Shown here one piece after another: positions 10,039-19,987 of a DNA stretch of 64,000 bases. The stretch spans positions 310,001-374,000 of the forward strand of contig NZ_JADLZT010000004.1 of NCBI RefSeq assembly GCF_015453285.1. Reading direction: 5' to 3'. This stretch comes from Lysobacter niastensis (GTDB lineage: Bacteria > Pseudomonadota > Gammaproteobacteria > Xanthomonadales > Xanthomonadaceae). Position 1 is the stretch's first letter, and the number at the start of each line of letters is the position of its first letter. The notes beneath the pieces were generated by a model. That model did no database searches and had not been told where the DNA came from. It worked only from the letters and a program-made list of their open reading frames with translations. The translations under genes were made by a program, and so were the position numbers.

Positions 10039-10065
10039 TTGGCAGTCTCTTCGAGTGACTGCTAA
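10039..10065 (+). promoter_or_regulatory. CIRCE-like HrcA operator of groESL
   Basis: TTGGCAGTC-N9-GACTGCTAA matches the CIRCE element TTAGCACTC-N9-GAGTGCTAA with two changes in the left arm and one in the right, and the exact 9-base spacer. It lies in the predicted 5' leader, downstream of the RpoH promoter, where bound HrcA would repress. Confidence 0.75.
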
Positions 10066-10124
10066 AATCTCGCAACTTTTCCCGCTCATTCAACCACTTA
10101 CATTCTCTCTTCGGAGGCGTTGCC

Positions 10125-10412
10125 ATGAATATCAAGCCGCTGTTCGACCGCGTGGTCATCAAGCGCATGGAAGAAGAAAAGCTGTCCGCCGGCGGCATCG
10201 TGATCCCGGATTCGGCCACCGAAAAGCCGATCAAGGGCGAAGTCGTCGCCGTCGGCGAGGGCAAGGTGTTCGACAACGGCAACGTGCGCGCGCCCAAGGT
10301 CAAGGTCGGCGACAAGGTGCTGTTCGGCAAGTACAGCGGCACCGAAGTGAAGCTCGACGGCGTCGAGCTGCTGGTCGTGAAGGAAGACGACATCTTCGCG
10401 GTCCTCGGCTGA
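10125..10412 (+). CDS. groES: Co-chaperonin GroES
   Basis: A 95-residue protein, the standard GroES length. It forms the heptameric lid of the GroEL folding chamber. It starts [14 protein letters not shown] after a clear ribosome binding site (TCGGAGG). The mobile loop region (about residues 17-32, [16 protein letters not shown]) carries the GGIVIP hydrophobic GroEL-contact motif. It is followed 54 bases later by groEL. Dual heat-shock control is suggested by the RpoH promoter and CIRCE-like operator upstream. Confidence 0.98.
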   Translation: MNIKPLFDRVVIKRMEEEKLSAGGIVIPDSATEKPIKGEVVAVGEGKVFDNGNVRAPKVKVGDKVLFGKYSGTEVKLDGVELLVVKEDDIFAVLG

Positions 10413-10460
10413 TCGCCCGCTTCCCGCGAATCCTTTTTCCCTGATTCTTTTTTGAGGTAA

Positions 10461-12104
<1,644 letters not shown>

Positions 12105-12132
12105 GTCCCGCCTCCACCGTTGCAGCAACATC

Positions 12133-12163
12133 GAAAGGCCCGCTCACGCGGGCCTTTCTTTCG
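12133..12163 (+). terminator. groESL terminator
   Basis: GAAAGGCCCGC (12133-12143) and GCGGGCCTTTC (12148-12158) form a perfect 11-bp stem with a TCAC loop, followed by T-rich sequence. The 5' A run may also serve the opposite-strand gene ending at 12187. Confidence 0.9.
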
Positions 12164-12186
12164 TCGGTTCCTCTTGCGCTGTCGGA

Positions 12187-13287
12187 CTACGGAATGACGT
12201 CGAGGCGCCCGTACAGTCCGTGCTCCTCGTCATCCGGTCCTGAGGCGAAGAACAATGTGTTGACCGGCTGGTTGAGGAATCCGTTGCCGAACCCGATGCC
12301 CCACAGCCCCTCGATCTCGATCGGCTGGAAGTGCTTGTCGCGCAGCGGCCCCAGCGCAAAGCCGAACACCGGCTCGTAGGCGTTGATGCGCCCATCGCCG
12401 AAGTTGCCGATCAGCAGCGCGTTGCTGAAGAAGCCGAACTTGGCCGGAGCCAGCGCGACGCCCCAGGGAGCGTTGAGGCTTCCGCGCGAAGCGATGCGCC
12501 GGATCAGCTGGCCGTTAGGCGTGTACACGTCGACGTAGCCAAGCCCCGGTCCGACCACCTCGTCGGTCATCGCCGCGTCCTGCTTGGCATAGGTGACGTA
12601 GATGTTGCCGCCGATCGCATGGATGCCGAACGGCGCGAAGCCTGCCGGTATGCGCGGGTCCTTGAAGGCGCCGGCCGGCATCTGCACCGGCTTGAACGTG
12701 CTGTCGAACACGTCGACGCGGGCATGGAAGAAGTCGGCGGCATACAGCAACTGCCCGTTACCGCCTGCGCTCAATGCCAGGCCCTTGTAGTTGGCGCCGC
12801 TGGCGGAATTGTCGATCGCGGTGATGGCGTGGGTGACATCGACGTTCGGCGCCCAACCGGCGATCACGCCCTGCTCGGTCGCGAAGATGAAGCGGCTGGC
12901 GCCAGTGGCCGTGCCGTTGGTGACCGTGAAGAAGTTGGATGCATTGAAGACGATGCCGGTGGGCTCGCCGCCGCCACTGGGATCGCCGGGCGAGGGAATC
13001 GCCACGACCAGCGCGTTGGCATTGCCGTCACCGTCGTAAAGCGTCGATACCCCGGCATCGGCATCGGCGACCCAGACGAATCCGAATGGGTTGAAGGCGA
13101 TGCCCCATGAGTTCACGAGGTTGGGGTCGGTGTGTTCGGCGGGAATGAATCCGTCGGACACGAGATTTCGCTGCTCGAAGCGGAACCCGTCTGCGGCCTG
13201 CACCGCCGGCGCGGCGGCCAGGGTGAGTGCGAAGGCGAGTGCCAAGGGCGCGAAGAAATGCGTGCGGAGACTTGCAGGCGACTTCAT
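12187..13287 (-). CDS. Secreted TIGR03118-family protein
   Basis: A 366-residue exported protein. AAGGAG six bases before the ATG at 13287 fixes this start over the TTG two codons upstream. Residues 1-28 are a signal peptide ending in AVQA. The mature part repeats blades such as LVNSWGIAFNPFGFVWVADA, GLGYVDVYTPNGQLI and ALLIGNFGDGRINAYEP, an NHL-like beta-propeller. This pattern matches the TIGR03118 family, whose function is unknown and whose members are extracellular or periplasmic. It is divergent from the ECF sigma gene, with a 198-base shared control region. Confidence 0.85.
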   Translation of the reverse strand: MKSPASLRTHFFAPLALAFALTLAAAPAVQAADGFRFEQRNLVSDGFIPAEHTDPNLVNSWGIAFNPFGFVWVADADAGVSTLYDGDGNANALVVAIPSPGDPSGGGEPTGIVFNASNFFTVTNGTATGASRFIFATEQGVIAGWAPNVDVTHAITAIDNSASGANYKGLALSAGGNGQLLYAADFFHARVDVFDSTFKPVQMPAGAFKDPRIPAGFAPFGIHAIGGNIYVTYAKQDAAMTDEVVGPGLGYVDVYTPNGQLIRRIASRGSLNAPWGVALAPAKFGFFSNALLIGNFGDGRINAYEPVFGFALGPLRDKHFQPIEIEGLWGIGFGNGFLNQPVNTLFFASGPDDEEHGLYGRLDVIP

Positions 13288-13485
13288 TTTCAACTCCTTG
13301 GATTGGGAACGGGAGTGACTGGATTACGTGCGTCAGCGCAAGCCGCCGACGCCGCAATGAGTGAATCCCGCGCACGACAACGACGGTTCACCCTCACGCC
13401 GGCGCAACATTCCCGAACACGGCGGCGCGCACTATTGAACCGGCCTCGCGATCACGGGTATTGACGTCGGCGCGAGGTGACGCGC

Positions 13486-14112
13486 ATGGCGATGAATCGC
13501 ATGGCGAATGAGCCGGGCATGCAGGGCGAGGCACGCGGGAAGCACCGCACGGGCTCCGCGCCCGATGAGAATGCGCTGATCGACGGCGTGGCCGCCGAGC
13601 GCATGGAGGCGTTCGAGACGCTGTACCGGCTGTACCACCCGCGGCTGACGCGCTTCCTGCGCGGCATGACGCGACGGCCATCGCTGGTCGAGGAAATCCT
13701 CAATGACACGATGATGGTGGTGTGGCGCAAGGCGCATACGTATCAGCCGGACGCCAGGGTTTCGACGTGGATATTCGGCATCGCCTATCGCCAGGCGCTC
13801 AAGGCGCTGCGCCGGCAGGACGACATTGCGGTATCCGTCGCGCCGTTGCAGGACGGTTTGGCCGATCCGATGCAGGTGGGTCCCGACATGGAGGTTCAAC
13901 GCCTCGAGCTGCATGCGCGCATCGACCAGGCGATGAATGCGTTATCGGCGGAACAACGCGCGGTGATCGAACTGACGTACTACCTCGGCTACAGCTGCCG
14001 GGACGTTGCGCAGGTGATGGACTGCCCGGTCGATACGGTGAAGACGCGCATGTTCTACGCGCGGCGCAAGATGAAGACGGTGCTCGGATTGAGCCGCGAG
14101 GAGGCGATATGA
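13486..14112 (+). CDS. ECF-type RNA polymerase sigma factor
   Basis: A 208-residue sigma factor with region 2 (about residues 42-110: FETLYRLYHPRLTRFLRG, then VEEILNDTMMVVWRKA) and region 4 (about 140-200: ALSAEQRAVIELTYYLGYSC, then DVAQVMDCPVDTVKTRMFYA). Regions 1 and 3 are absent, as in group 4 sigmas. I chose the ATG at 13486 because GAGGTGA lies five bases before it; a GTG at 13477 is possible. The stop overlaps the anti-sigma start (ATGA). This places it first in a four-gene cassette, and control by the anti-sigma factor is expected. Confidence 0.93.
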   Translation: MAMNRMANEPGMQGEARGKHRTGSAPDENALIDGVAAERMEAFETLYRLYHPRLTRFLRGMTRRPSLVEEILNDTMMVVWRKAHTYQPDARVSTWIFGIAYRQALKALRRQDDIAVSVAPLQDGLADPMQVGPDMEVQRLELHARIDQAMNALSAEQRAVIELTYYLGYSCRDVAQVMDCPVDTVKTRMFYARRKMKTVLGLSREEAI

Positions 14113-14807
14113 GCGGCCGCGTACTGAACTTTGAAAGCTCCGACCACACCCGGACGTTGCGCCTGCTGCCCTGGTACGCGAACGGCACCCTCGACGACGA
14201 TGACTCGCAGCGCATCACCCGGCATCTGGCCGAGTGTGCGGAGTGTCGCGGCGAACTCGACGAACTGCGCTGCCTGCAGGGCTACTGCATGCAATCCCCC
14301 ACCGTCCAAGCCCACGAGGTCGCCGATGCCGAACCATCGCTGGCGCGGCTGCGCCAGCGCCTGCAGCCGCCGCACCCGGCGCGCACATCTCGCTGGCAGG
14401 GACTGCTTCAGAACTGGTCGCAGGCGCCGTCGTGGCTGCGATTCGCGCTGGCCGCGCAGTTCTGTGCGGTATTCGCACTGGCCGGTGTGCTGGTCGGACA
14501 GGAGCGTTCCGGGCTGCGCCGTACATCGCCATCGTCGCCGCTGATGTACCGGACCCTTGGGGTCATGGAGCCCGCGCGGCGCGCCGGCGAGGCAACGCTG
14601 GTGGTCATGTTCCAGCCGCACCTGCGCCACGCCGATGTGCAGCGGTTGTTGTTGTCGAGCCAGGCACGCATCGTCGACGGGCCGAGCGATGCGGGCGCCT
14701 ACGTGCTGGCGGTGCCTGTCGATCGGCGGGATGCGGCATTGGCAGCGCTTCGGCGCGAGCCGGGTGTCGCGATGGCCGAAACTCTGGATGCGGGGGAACG
14801 GCGTTGA
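14109..14807 (+). CDS. Anti-sigma factor with periplasmic subtilase-prodomain-like domain
   Basis: A 232-residue single-pass inner-membrane protein. The cytoplasmic part has the zinc-binding anti-sigma motif with His39, Cys43 and Cys46 (HLAECAEC). A transmembrane helix spans about residues 109-129. The periplasmic part (about 161-226) has the strand-helix-strand-strand-helix-strand order of inhibitor-I9/fervidolysin-type protease prodomains: TLVVMFQPH, then QRLLLSSQARIVDGPS, then GAYVLAVPV, then ALAALRREPGVAMAE. That resemblance is my pattern reading and was not tested. Its stop overlaps the downstream subtilase start (TTGA), so the two are coupled. Confidence 0.85.
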   Translation: MSGRVLNFESSDHTRTLRLLPWYANGTLDDDDSQRITRHLAECAECRGELDELRCLQGYCMQSPTVQAHEVADAEPSLARLRQRLQPPHPARTSRWQGLLQNWSQAPSWLRFALAAQFCAVFALAGVLVGQERSGLRRTSPSSPLMYRTLGVMEPARRAGEATLVVMFQPHLRHADVQRLLLSSQARIVDGPSDAGAYVLAVPVDRRDAALAALRREPGVAMAETLDAGERR

Positions 14808-16093
14808 TCTCGCGTTCGCTGCTGCTGAGCCTGGCGTTGCTGTTTCCGGGTGCCGGAGTGATGGCGACGCCGCCGGATGCAGTGGCGTCGCAGGCGGTCG
14901 CCGACGCGCCGGCTGCTGCAGGAGAGGTGGCGGACCGCCAGATCCTGTTGATGCTGCGAGCACCTCCCGCGCACTACAGGCCGGACGCGGGGTATTCGGG
15001 ACAGTACCTGGCGGCGCCGGATCGCCAGTCGCAGCGGCGCATCGCGCGCATCCTCGCGCGCGAACACGGATTGCGGTTGGTCGACGACTGGCCGATGCCC
15101 TCGCTCGGGCTCGCCTGCTTCGTGCTCGAGGCTGCGTCGCCCGATACGCGAGACCAGGCCGTGAGCGAGCTATCGGACGATCCGCGCGTGGAGTCGGTGC
15201 AGCGCATGAACCTGTTCCGCGTTCTCGGCACTTCGGATCCGCTGGCACCGGTGCAGCCGGCGACGACACGCTGGCATCTGCGCGAACTGCACGCCGTCGC
15301 GACCGGACGAAGCGTCACCGTCGCCGAGCTCGACACCGGCGTCGACGTGGCGCATCCCGATCTGCACGGGCAAGTGGCATTGGCGCGGGATTTCGTCGAC
15401 GGCGCGACCCCGCCGGCGGAGACGCATGGCACCCAGGTGGCCGGGATCATCGTCGCGCGTGCCGGCGACGGCATCGGCATCGCAGGCATCGCACCGGATG
15501 CGCGGCTGCTGGCATTGCGCGCATGCTGGCAGGGGAGCTCAGGCGCGTCGCACTGCAGCAGCTTCACGCTGGCCAAAGCATTGCAGTTCGCTCTGCAGAG
15601 CAGGGCACAGGTGTTCAACCTGAGCCTGAGCGGTCCTTCCGATCGCCTGCTGGCCCGGCTGATCGATGTCGCGCTGGACGAAGGCGTCATCGTCGTCGGT
15701 GCCGTGGACACGCTGGCGAAAGACGGCGGCTTCCCTGCGGACCACGAAGGCGTGATTGCGGTGGCGGCACCGGGGCAGGCCGGCAACGCGGCCGATGTGC
15801 TACTGGCACCGGCTAAAGGAATTCCTGCGCCGACACCGGGCGGTGGCTGGAGCATGGTGTCGGGCTCGTCCTTCGCCGCCGCCCAGGTGTCCGGCCTGGT
15901 CGCGTTGCTGCGGGAACTGTCGCCCGGTTTGCCTACGCCCCAGCTTCGCGCGGCACTCGGCGCACCTGGGCTAGGCTCGCCCCCGAGGCGGCCCGTGCCG
16001 GTCGACGCATGCGCCGCGGTCGTGCGCGTGGCCGGACGCTGCGCCTGCGATTGCGCTGCGGCCCAAACGTTGCACCGGATGCCGCGCAGATGA
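14804..16093 (+). CDS. S8 family subtilase of the ECF cassette
   Basis: A 429-residue exported serine protease. The only start joining the signal peptide (ISRSLLLSLALLFPGAGVMA) is a TTG at 14804 that overlaps the anti-sigma stop. Residues 45-150 form a prodomain-like region (QILLMLRAPP, then HGLRLVDDWPMPSLG, then DDPRVESVQ). The triad is Asp177 (ELDTGVDV), His208 (THGTQVAG) and Ser356 (SGSSFAAAQVSG). The usual SAGN oxyanion asparagine is not visible; the segment reads VVGAVD, with Asp302 at or next to that place. A short cysteine-containing tail (CAAVV, CACDCA) ends the protein. Substrate unknown. I recall similar proteases next to ECF genes in other proteobacteria but could not check this. 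Confidence 0.85.
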   Translation: MISRSLLLSLALLFPGAGVMATPPDAVASQAVADAPAAAGEVADRQILLMLRAPPAHYRPDAGYSGQYLAAPDRQSQRRIARILAREHGLRLVDDWPMPSLGLACFVLEAASPDTRDQAVSELSDDPRVESVQRMNLFRVLGTSDPLAPVQPATTRWHLRELHAVATGRSVTVAELDTGVDVAHPDLHGQVALARDFVDGATPPAETHGTQVAGIIVARAGDGIGIAGIAPDARLLALRACWQGSSGASHCSSFTLAKALQFALQSRAQVFNLSLSGPSDRLLARLIDVALDEGVIVVGAVDTLAKDGGFPADHEGVIAVAAPGQAGNAADVLLAPAKGIPAPTPGGGWSMVSGSSFAAAQVSGLVALLRELSPGLPTPQLRAALGAPGLGSPPRRPVPVDACAAVVRVAGRCACDCAAAQTLHRMPRR

Positions 16094-16105
16094 GGCGCTC
16101 CTGCA

Positions 16106-16807
16106 TTGCTGCGTGGCGCGGTCGCGCTGTGGGGCTTGCTGTCGGCCGGGGCTGCCTGCGCCCAGGTGTCCGCGCGCGTGGCCGTTGCCTCGGATTACCG
16201 CTTCCGGGGCGTGTCATTAAGCGATGAGCGGCCGGCCGTGCAGGCCACTCTCGCGTATGACCATTCCGATGGCTGGTACGCCGGCGTGTTCGCATCAAGC
16301 GTGCGCATCGAGCCGGACTCCGGCACGCAGGTACAGTGGCTGCCGTATGCCGGTTACGCGCGCCGCCTGCCATCGGGGTTGAGCTGGGATGTCGGCGCGC
16401 AGTACGCGATGTTCACCGGCAATGCGGACTACGACTACCCGGAGCTCCATGCGGGCCTCACGTCCGAGCACATGAGCGCCCGCGTGCACTATGCGCCTCG
16501 CTACTTCGGCGTGCCGGCGCATGTGGTGTACGTCGAGATCGACGGCGCATATCCGGTAGGCGCACGCATGCGCCTGCTCGCGCATGCAGGATGGCTCCGG
16601 CGTGGCGATGCAGGCGAATACGACGAATACCTCGAGCGGCATCGCTTCGATGCGCGACTGGGTGCCGGCATGGCGTGGTCCGGCGCCGACCTGCAGTTGG
16701 CCTGGGTGTACGCCGAAGGGCAGTCGGGACGCTTTCCGCTGTACCTGGCTTGCCCGGGCTGTGGCGACCATGGCGGCTGGGTGCTGAGCGTTTCGTACGC
16801 CTGGTAG
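16106..16807 (+). CDS. TorF/Gcw_chp-family putative outer-membrane porin
   Basis: A 233-residue protein with a signal peptide (LRGAVALWGLLSAGAACAQ) followed by amphipathic beta strands ending in SVSYAW, a typical C-terminal aromatic outer-membrane signature. The opening VSARVAVASDYRFRGVSLS is characteristic of the TIGR02001 (Gcw_chp, TorF) family, whose members are small outer-membrane barrels of unclear substrate. The start is a TTG at 16106, 12 bases after the subtilase stop; no in-frame ATG gives the signal peptide. It is the last gene of the ECF cassette. Confidence 0.8.
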   Translation: MLRGAVALWGLLSAGAACAQVSARVAVASDYRFRGVSLSDERPAVQATLAYDHSDGWYAGVFASSVRIEPDSGTQVQWLPYAGYARRLPSGLSWDVGAQYAMFTGNADYDYPELHAGLTSEHMSARVHYAPRYFGVPAHVVYVEIDGAYPVGARMRLLAHAGWLRRGDAGEYDEYLERHRFDARLGAGMAWSGADLQLAWVYAEGQSGRFPLYLACPGCGDHGGWVLSVSYAW

Positions 16808-16995
16808 GCGATATCGGCGCAATGCCGTGCTGTGCCGCAACACAGATCGTTCGCCGCGTAAGGGCGTCCGATGGCCGGTGCAGGCGCGTAGTGGCGTTGT
16901 CGATTCCTGTAACGCCGCGCCTTCACGCGCCGATAGGCACGATGGCACGACAGGGGGCTGTTCGTTGCGACATCACTAGAGAAAGGGGATCCGCT

Positions 16996-19608
16996 GTGAA
17001 GAAGTCATCCGTACTCGCAGTTACGGCGCTTGCGAGCGCCTGCATGGCCGCGCTGGCGGCGTCGGGCTCGTCCGCCGTGGATGTGCTGGTCCCGTTGGAC
17101 CCGCCCACGGTCGTCGCCTCCGATGAGCCGATCGACGAAACACCGCAACGCTGGTTCGTCGAGCTGAGCGGCGCACCTGCAGCCGACGGAGGCCAGTCCG
17201 TCTCACTGAAGAGCGAGAAGAAGTCGTTCCGCGACAACGCCCGCGCGGCCGGCGTGAAGTACCAGGAACACTACGCCTTCGATGGTCTCTTCAACGGCCT
17301 GTCGATCAGCGTCCCGCGCTCGCAGCTGAGCACGCTGGCGCGCCTGCCCGGCGTCAAGGCGATCTACCCGGTGGAAACCGTGGCGATGCCGGACCCGGAG
17401 CTCTCCTCGCCCGAGCTGACGACCGCGCTGGCGATGACCGGCGCCGATGTCGCACAGAGCGAACTCGGTCTCGACGGTACCGGCATCCGCGTGGCGGTGA
17501 TGGATACCGGCATCGATATCGATCATCCCGACCTGGGCGGCGGCGGCACCAACGGAAGCACCTCGTTCCCGAGCGCACGCGTGGTCACGGGCTGGGACTT
17601 CGTCGGTGATGCCTTCAATGCCGATTCCACCTCGGCGACGTACAACCCGAACCCGGTGCCGGATGCCAGGCCGGACGATTGCAACGGCCATGGCACGCAC
17701 GTCGCCGGCATCATCGGTGCCGACGGTGCGGTCAAGGGCGTCGCACCGAAGGTGACGATCGGCGCGTATCGCGTGTTCGGTTGCCAGGGGTCGACCACCG
17801 CCGACGTGATGATCGCGGCGATGGAGCGCGCGCTGGCCGACAACATGGACGTGCTCAACATGAGCATCGGTTCGACCTACCAGTGGCCCGAGTACCCGAC
17901 CGCCAAGGCCGCTTCGCGCCTGGTCAACAAGGGCATGGTCGTGGTGGCATCGGCGGGCAACAGCGGTGACACCGGCCTGTATTCCACCGGCGCGCCGAGC
18001 GTGGGTGACAACGTCATCAGCGTGGCGTCGTTCGACAACACGCACGCGACGCAGCGTTATTTCGCGATTTCGCCCGACGGCACCAAGGTCGGCTTCAACC
18101 AGGCGACCGCATCGCCGACGGCGCCGTCGTCCGGCACCGTGTCGATGGCGCGCACCGGCACCGCGCAAAGCGCCGCCGACGCCTGCACCGCGCTGCCCGC
18201 TGGCAGCCTCACCGGCCAGGTCGCGCTGATCCGCCGTGGTACGTGCTCGTTCTACATCAAGGCTGCCAATGCGCAGGCGGCGGGCGCTGCAGCCGTCGTG
18301 CTCTACGACAACGTCACCGCCGCGCCGCTGAATCCGACCGTGGCCGGCACGCCCGCCATCACGATCCCGGTGGTGGGCACAACCAAGCTGTTCGGCGACC
18401 TGATCGATGGCCGTCTTGCCGCCGGGCCGGTGCAGCTGACCTGGACGGGCTCGGTGGACAAGTTCCCGAACGCGGCTGGCGGTTTGATTTCCGCCTTCAG
18501 CGCCTACGGCATGTCGCCGGACCTGGACTTCAAGCCCGACATCGGCGCGCCGGGCGGTGCGATCTACTCGACCTATCCGCTCGAGAACGGTGGTTACGCG
18601 ACCATCAGCGGTACATCGATGGCCTCGCCGCACGTCGCCGGTGCCGCCGCGCTGCTGCTGCAGTCCGCGCCGAACACGAATGCGAAGAAGGTCGCCGCGA
18701 TCCTGCAGAACACCGCCGTGCCCAAGGTGTGGTCCGGCAACCCGGGGACGGGCCTGCTCGACGTCGCCTATCGCCAGGGCGCCGGCATGCTGCGCATCGA
18801 CGACGCCATCGTCAACGCCACGCGCGTCACGCCAGGCAAGCTGTCGCTGGGCGAGAGCACGACGGGTCCGGTCACGCGCCAACTGACGCTGAAGAACACG
18901 GGCCGCACGCCGGTCACCTACGCGTTCTCGTCGGTCAACAGCGTATCGACAGGCCCCAGCACTTATCTGCCCCTTGGCTTCTACCTGCCCAACACGGCGG
19001 TGACGTTCGGAGCCAACAGCGTCACGCTGCAGCCGAAGGCGGAGGCCACCGTCACGGTGACCATCACGCCTCCGGCGGCTGCACCGGCCGGCGGCATGTA
19101 CGGCGGTTACCTGGTGATGACGCCGAGCGACGGCAGCGCCACGCTGCGTGTTCCGTTCGGCGGCTATGTCGGCGACTACCAGCTCCGCCAGGTGTTGGTG
19201 CCCACCACGAACGGCTTCCCGTGGCTGGCCCGCCTGGCGGGCACCAGTTACATCAAGCAGGCCAGCGGCGGCACCTACACGATGGCGGGCAGCGACGTAC
19301 CGTTCTTCCTCGTGCACTTCGATCACCAGTCGCGCAAGCTGCGTCTGGATGTCACCGATGCCAACACGGGCAAGAACTGGCACCGCGCGCTCACCGAGGA
19401 ATACATGGGCCGCAATTCCACACCGACGGGCTTCTTCGCGCTGTCGTGGGACGGCCTCACTACCTCGCCTGGCGGCGGCAAGACCTGGACCGTGCCCAAT
19501 GGCCAGTACGTGGTGACGATGTCGGTGCTCAAGGCCCTCGGCGACGAGGACAATCCGGCGCACTGGGAAACCTGGGCCTCGCCAGTCATCACCGTCGCGC
19601 GTCCGTAA
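16996..19608 (+). CDS. Secreted subtilisin-like protease with PA domain
   Basis: An 870-residue S8 protease starting at a GTG after a GAAAGGGG ribosome binding site. Residues 1-28 are a signal peptide. An inhibitor-I9 prodomain follows (about 45-135). The catalytic domain has Asp170 (VMDTGIDIDHPD), His232 (HGTHVAG), oxyanion Asn322 (SAGNSGD) and Ser541 (SGTSMASPHVAG). Between Asn322 and Ser541 a protease-associated domain is inserted (about 370-475, ALIRRGTCSFYIKAANAQAA). The C-terminal 250 residues look like fibronectin-III/Ig-type beta domains (RQLTLKNTGRTPVTYAFSSV). It is probably an extracellular nutritional or lytic protease. It has its own 188-base upstream region and its own terminator. 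Confidence 0.95.
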   Translation: MKKSSVLAVTALASACMAALAASGSSAVDVLVPLDPPTVVASDEPIDETPQRWFVELSGAPAADGGQSVSLKSEKKSFRDNARAAGVKYQEHYAFDGLFNGLSISVPRSQLSTLARLPGVKAIYPVETVAMPDPELSSPELTTALAMTGADVAQSELGLDGTGIRVAVMDTGIDIDHPDLGGGGTNGSTSFPSARVVTGWDFVGDAFNADSTSATYNPNPVPDARPDDCNGHGTHVAGIIGADGAVKGVAPKVTIGAYRVFGCQGSTTADVMIAAMERALADNMDVLNMSIGSTYQWPEYPTAKAASRLVNKGMVVVASAGNSGDTGLYSTGAPSVGDNVISVASFDNTHATQRYFAISPDGTKVGFNQATASPTAPSSGTVSMARTGTAQSAADACTALPAGSLTGQVALIRRGTCSFYIKAANAQAAGAAAVVLYDNVTAAPLNPTVAGTPAITIPVVGTTKLFGDLIDGRLAAGPVQLTWTGSVDKFPNAAGGLISAFSAYGMSPDLDFKPDIGAPGGAIYSTYPLENGGYATISGTSMASPHVAGAAALLLQSAPNTNAKKVAAILQNTAVPKVWSGNPGTGLLDVAYRQGAGMLRIDDAIVNATRVTPGKLSLGESTTGPVTRQLTLKNTGRTPVTYAFSSVNSVSTGPSTYLPLGFYLPNTAVTFGANSVTLQPKAEATVTVTITPPAAAPAGGMYGGYLVMTPSDGSATLRVPFGGYVGDYQLRQVLVPTTNGFPWLARLAGTSYIKQASGGTYTMAGSDVPFFLVHFDHQSRKLRLDVTDANTGKNWHRALTEEYMGRNSTPTGFFALSWDGLTTSPGGGKTWTVPNGQYVVTMSVLKALGDEDNPAHWETWASPVITVARP

Positions 19609-19634
19609 GCCGTTCGAAAGCATCGCCTGAACAG

Positions 19635-19664
19635 GGGCCCCGGCATGCCGGGGCCCTTCTTTTT
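19635..19664 (+). terminator. Terminator of the PA-domain subtilase gene
   Basis: A 22-base near-palindrome at 19635-19656 (GGGCCCCGGC / GCCGGGGCCC) is followed by TTCTTTTT. Confidence 0.9.
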
Positions 19665-19686
19665 AAGCCTGAACAGGGCATCTTCT

Positions 19687-19706
19687 GAACTGTCCAGTTC
19701 TCTTTT
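19687..19706 (+). terminator. Second small hairpin with T-tract
   Basis: GAACTG (19687-19692) and CAGTTC (19695-19700) are followed by TCTTTT. The stem is short, so it may be a weak back-up terminator. Confidence 0.4.
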
Positions 19707-19777
19707 GCAGTGCAGCGTGCAACCGAATAACGGTTCCTTCACGATCGACTCGCATCCCGACGTGGGGGAGGGAGCAG

Positions 19778-19814
19778 GCCCGCAACCGGTTCGACCGGGG
19801 CGGGCTTTTTATTT
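19778..19814 (+). terminator. Third intrinsic terminator between the protease genes
   Basis: Outer stem GCCCGC/GCGGGC and inner stem CCGGT/ACCGG with a TCG loop are followed by TTTTTATTT. The 379-base gap 19609-19987 holds no protein gene. The 70-odd bases before this terminator contain small hairpins (ACCG/CGGT near 19719), so a short RNA is possible. Confidence 0.7.
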
Positions 19815-19921
19815 GCCCAAATGTCGTGCCTGGCGCGCGAATTGCCCAGGACATCCGCGAAAGGAAGCGCCTCATGGCGCGTGAAGAAACTCCTTCACAT
19901 CCCGCTGCCTAGACTCGACTT

Positions 19922-19961
19922 GAAAGCGCTGGGGGTCGACAGGGGAACGAAAGGCGCTTTC
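19922..19961. promoter_or_regulatory. Inverted repeat before the third subtilase gene
   Basis: GAAAGCGC (19922-19929) and GCGCTTTC (19954-19961) are perfect 8-bp arms 24 bases apart, ending 26 bases upstream of the ATG at 19988. They could be an operator or a leader RNA hairpin. No function can be assigned from sequence. Confidence 0.4.
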
Positions 19962-19987
19962 GGACCATTCACGACAGAGGGAATTCC

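Noticed and set aside
13430..13485. Self-dependent ECF promoter before the sigma gene
   Set aside because: A GAACC and a CGTC are present, but their spacing (more than 20 bases) does not fit ECF promoters.
17203..19623. 806-codon minus-strand open frame opposite the PA-domain subtilase
   Set aside because: The plus strand encodes a complete subtilase with signal peptide, triad and accessory domains. The antisense translation has no family features.
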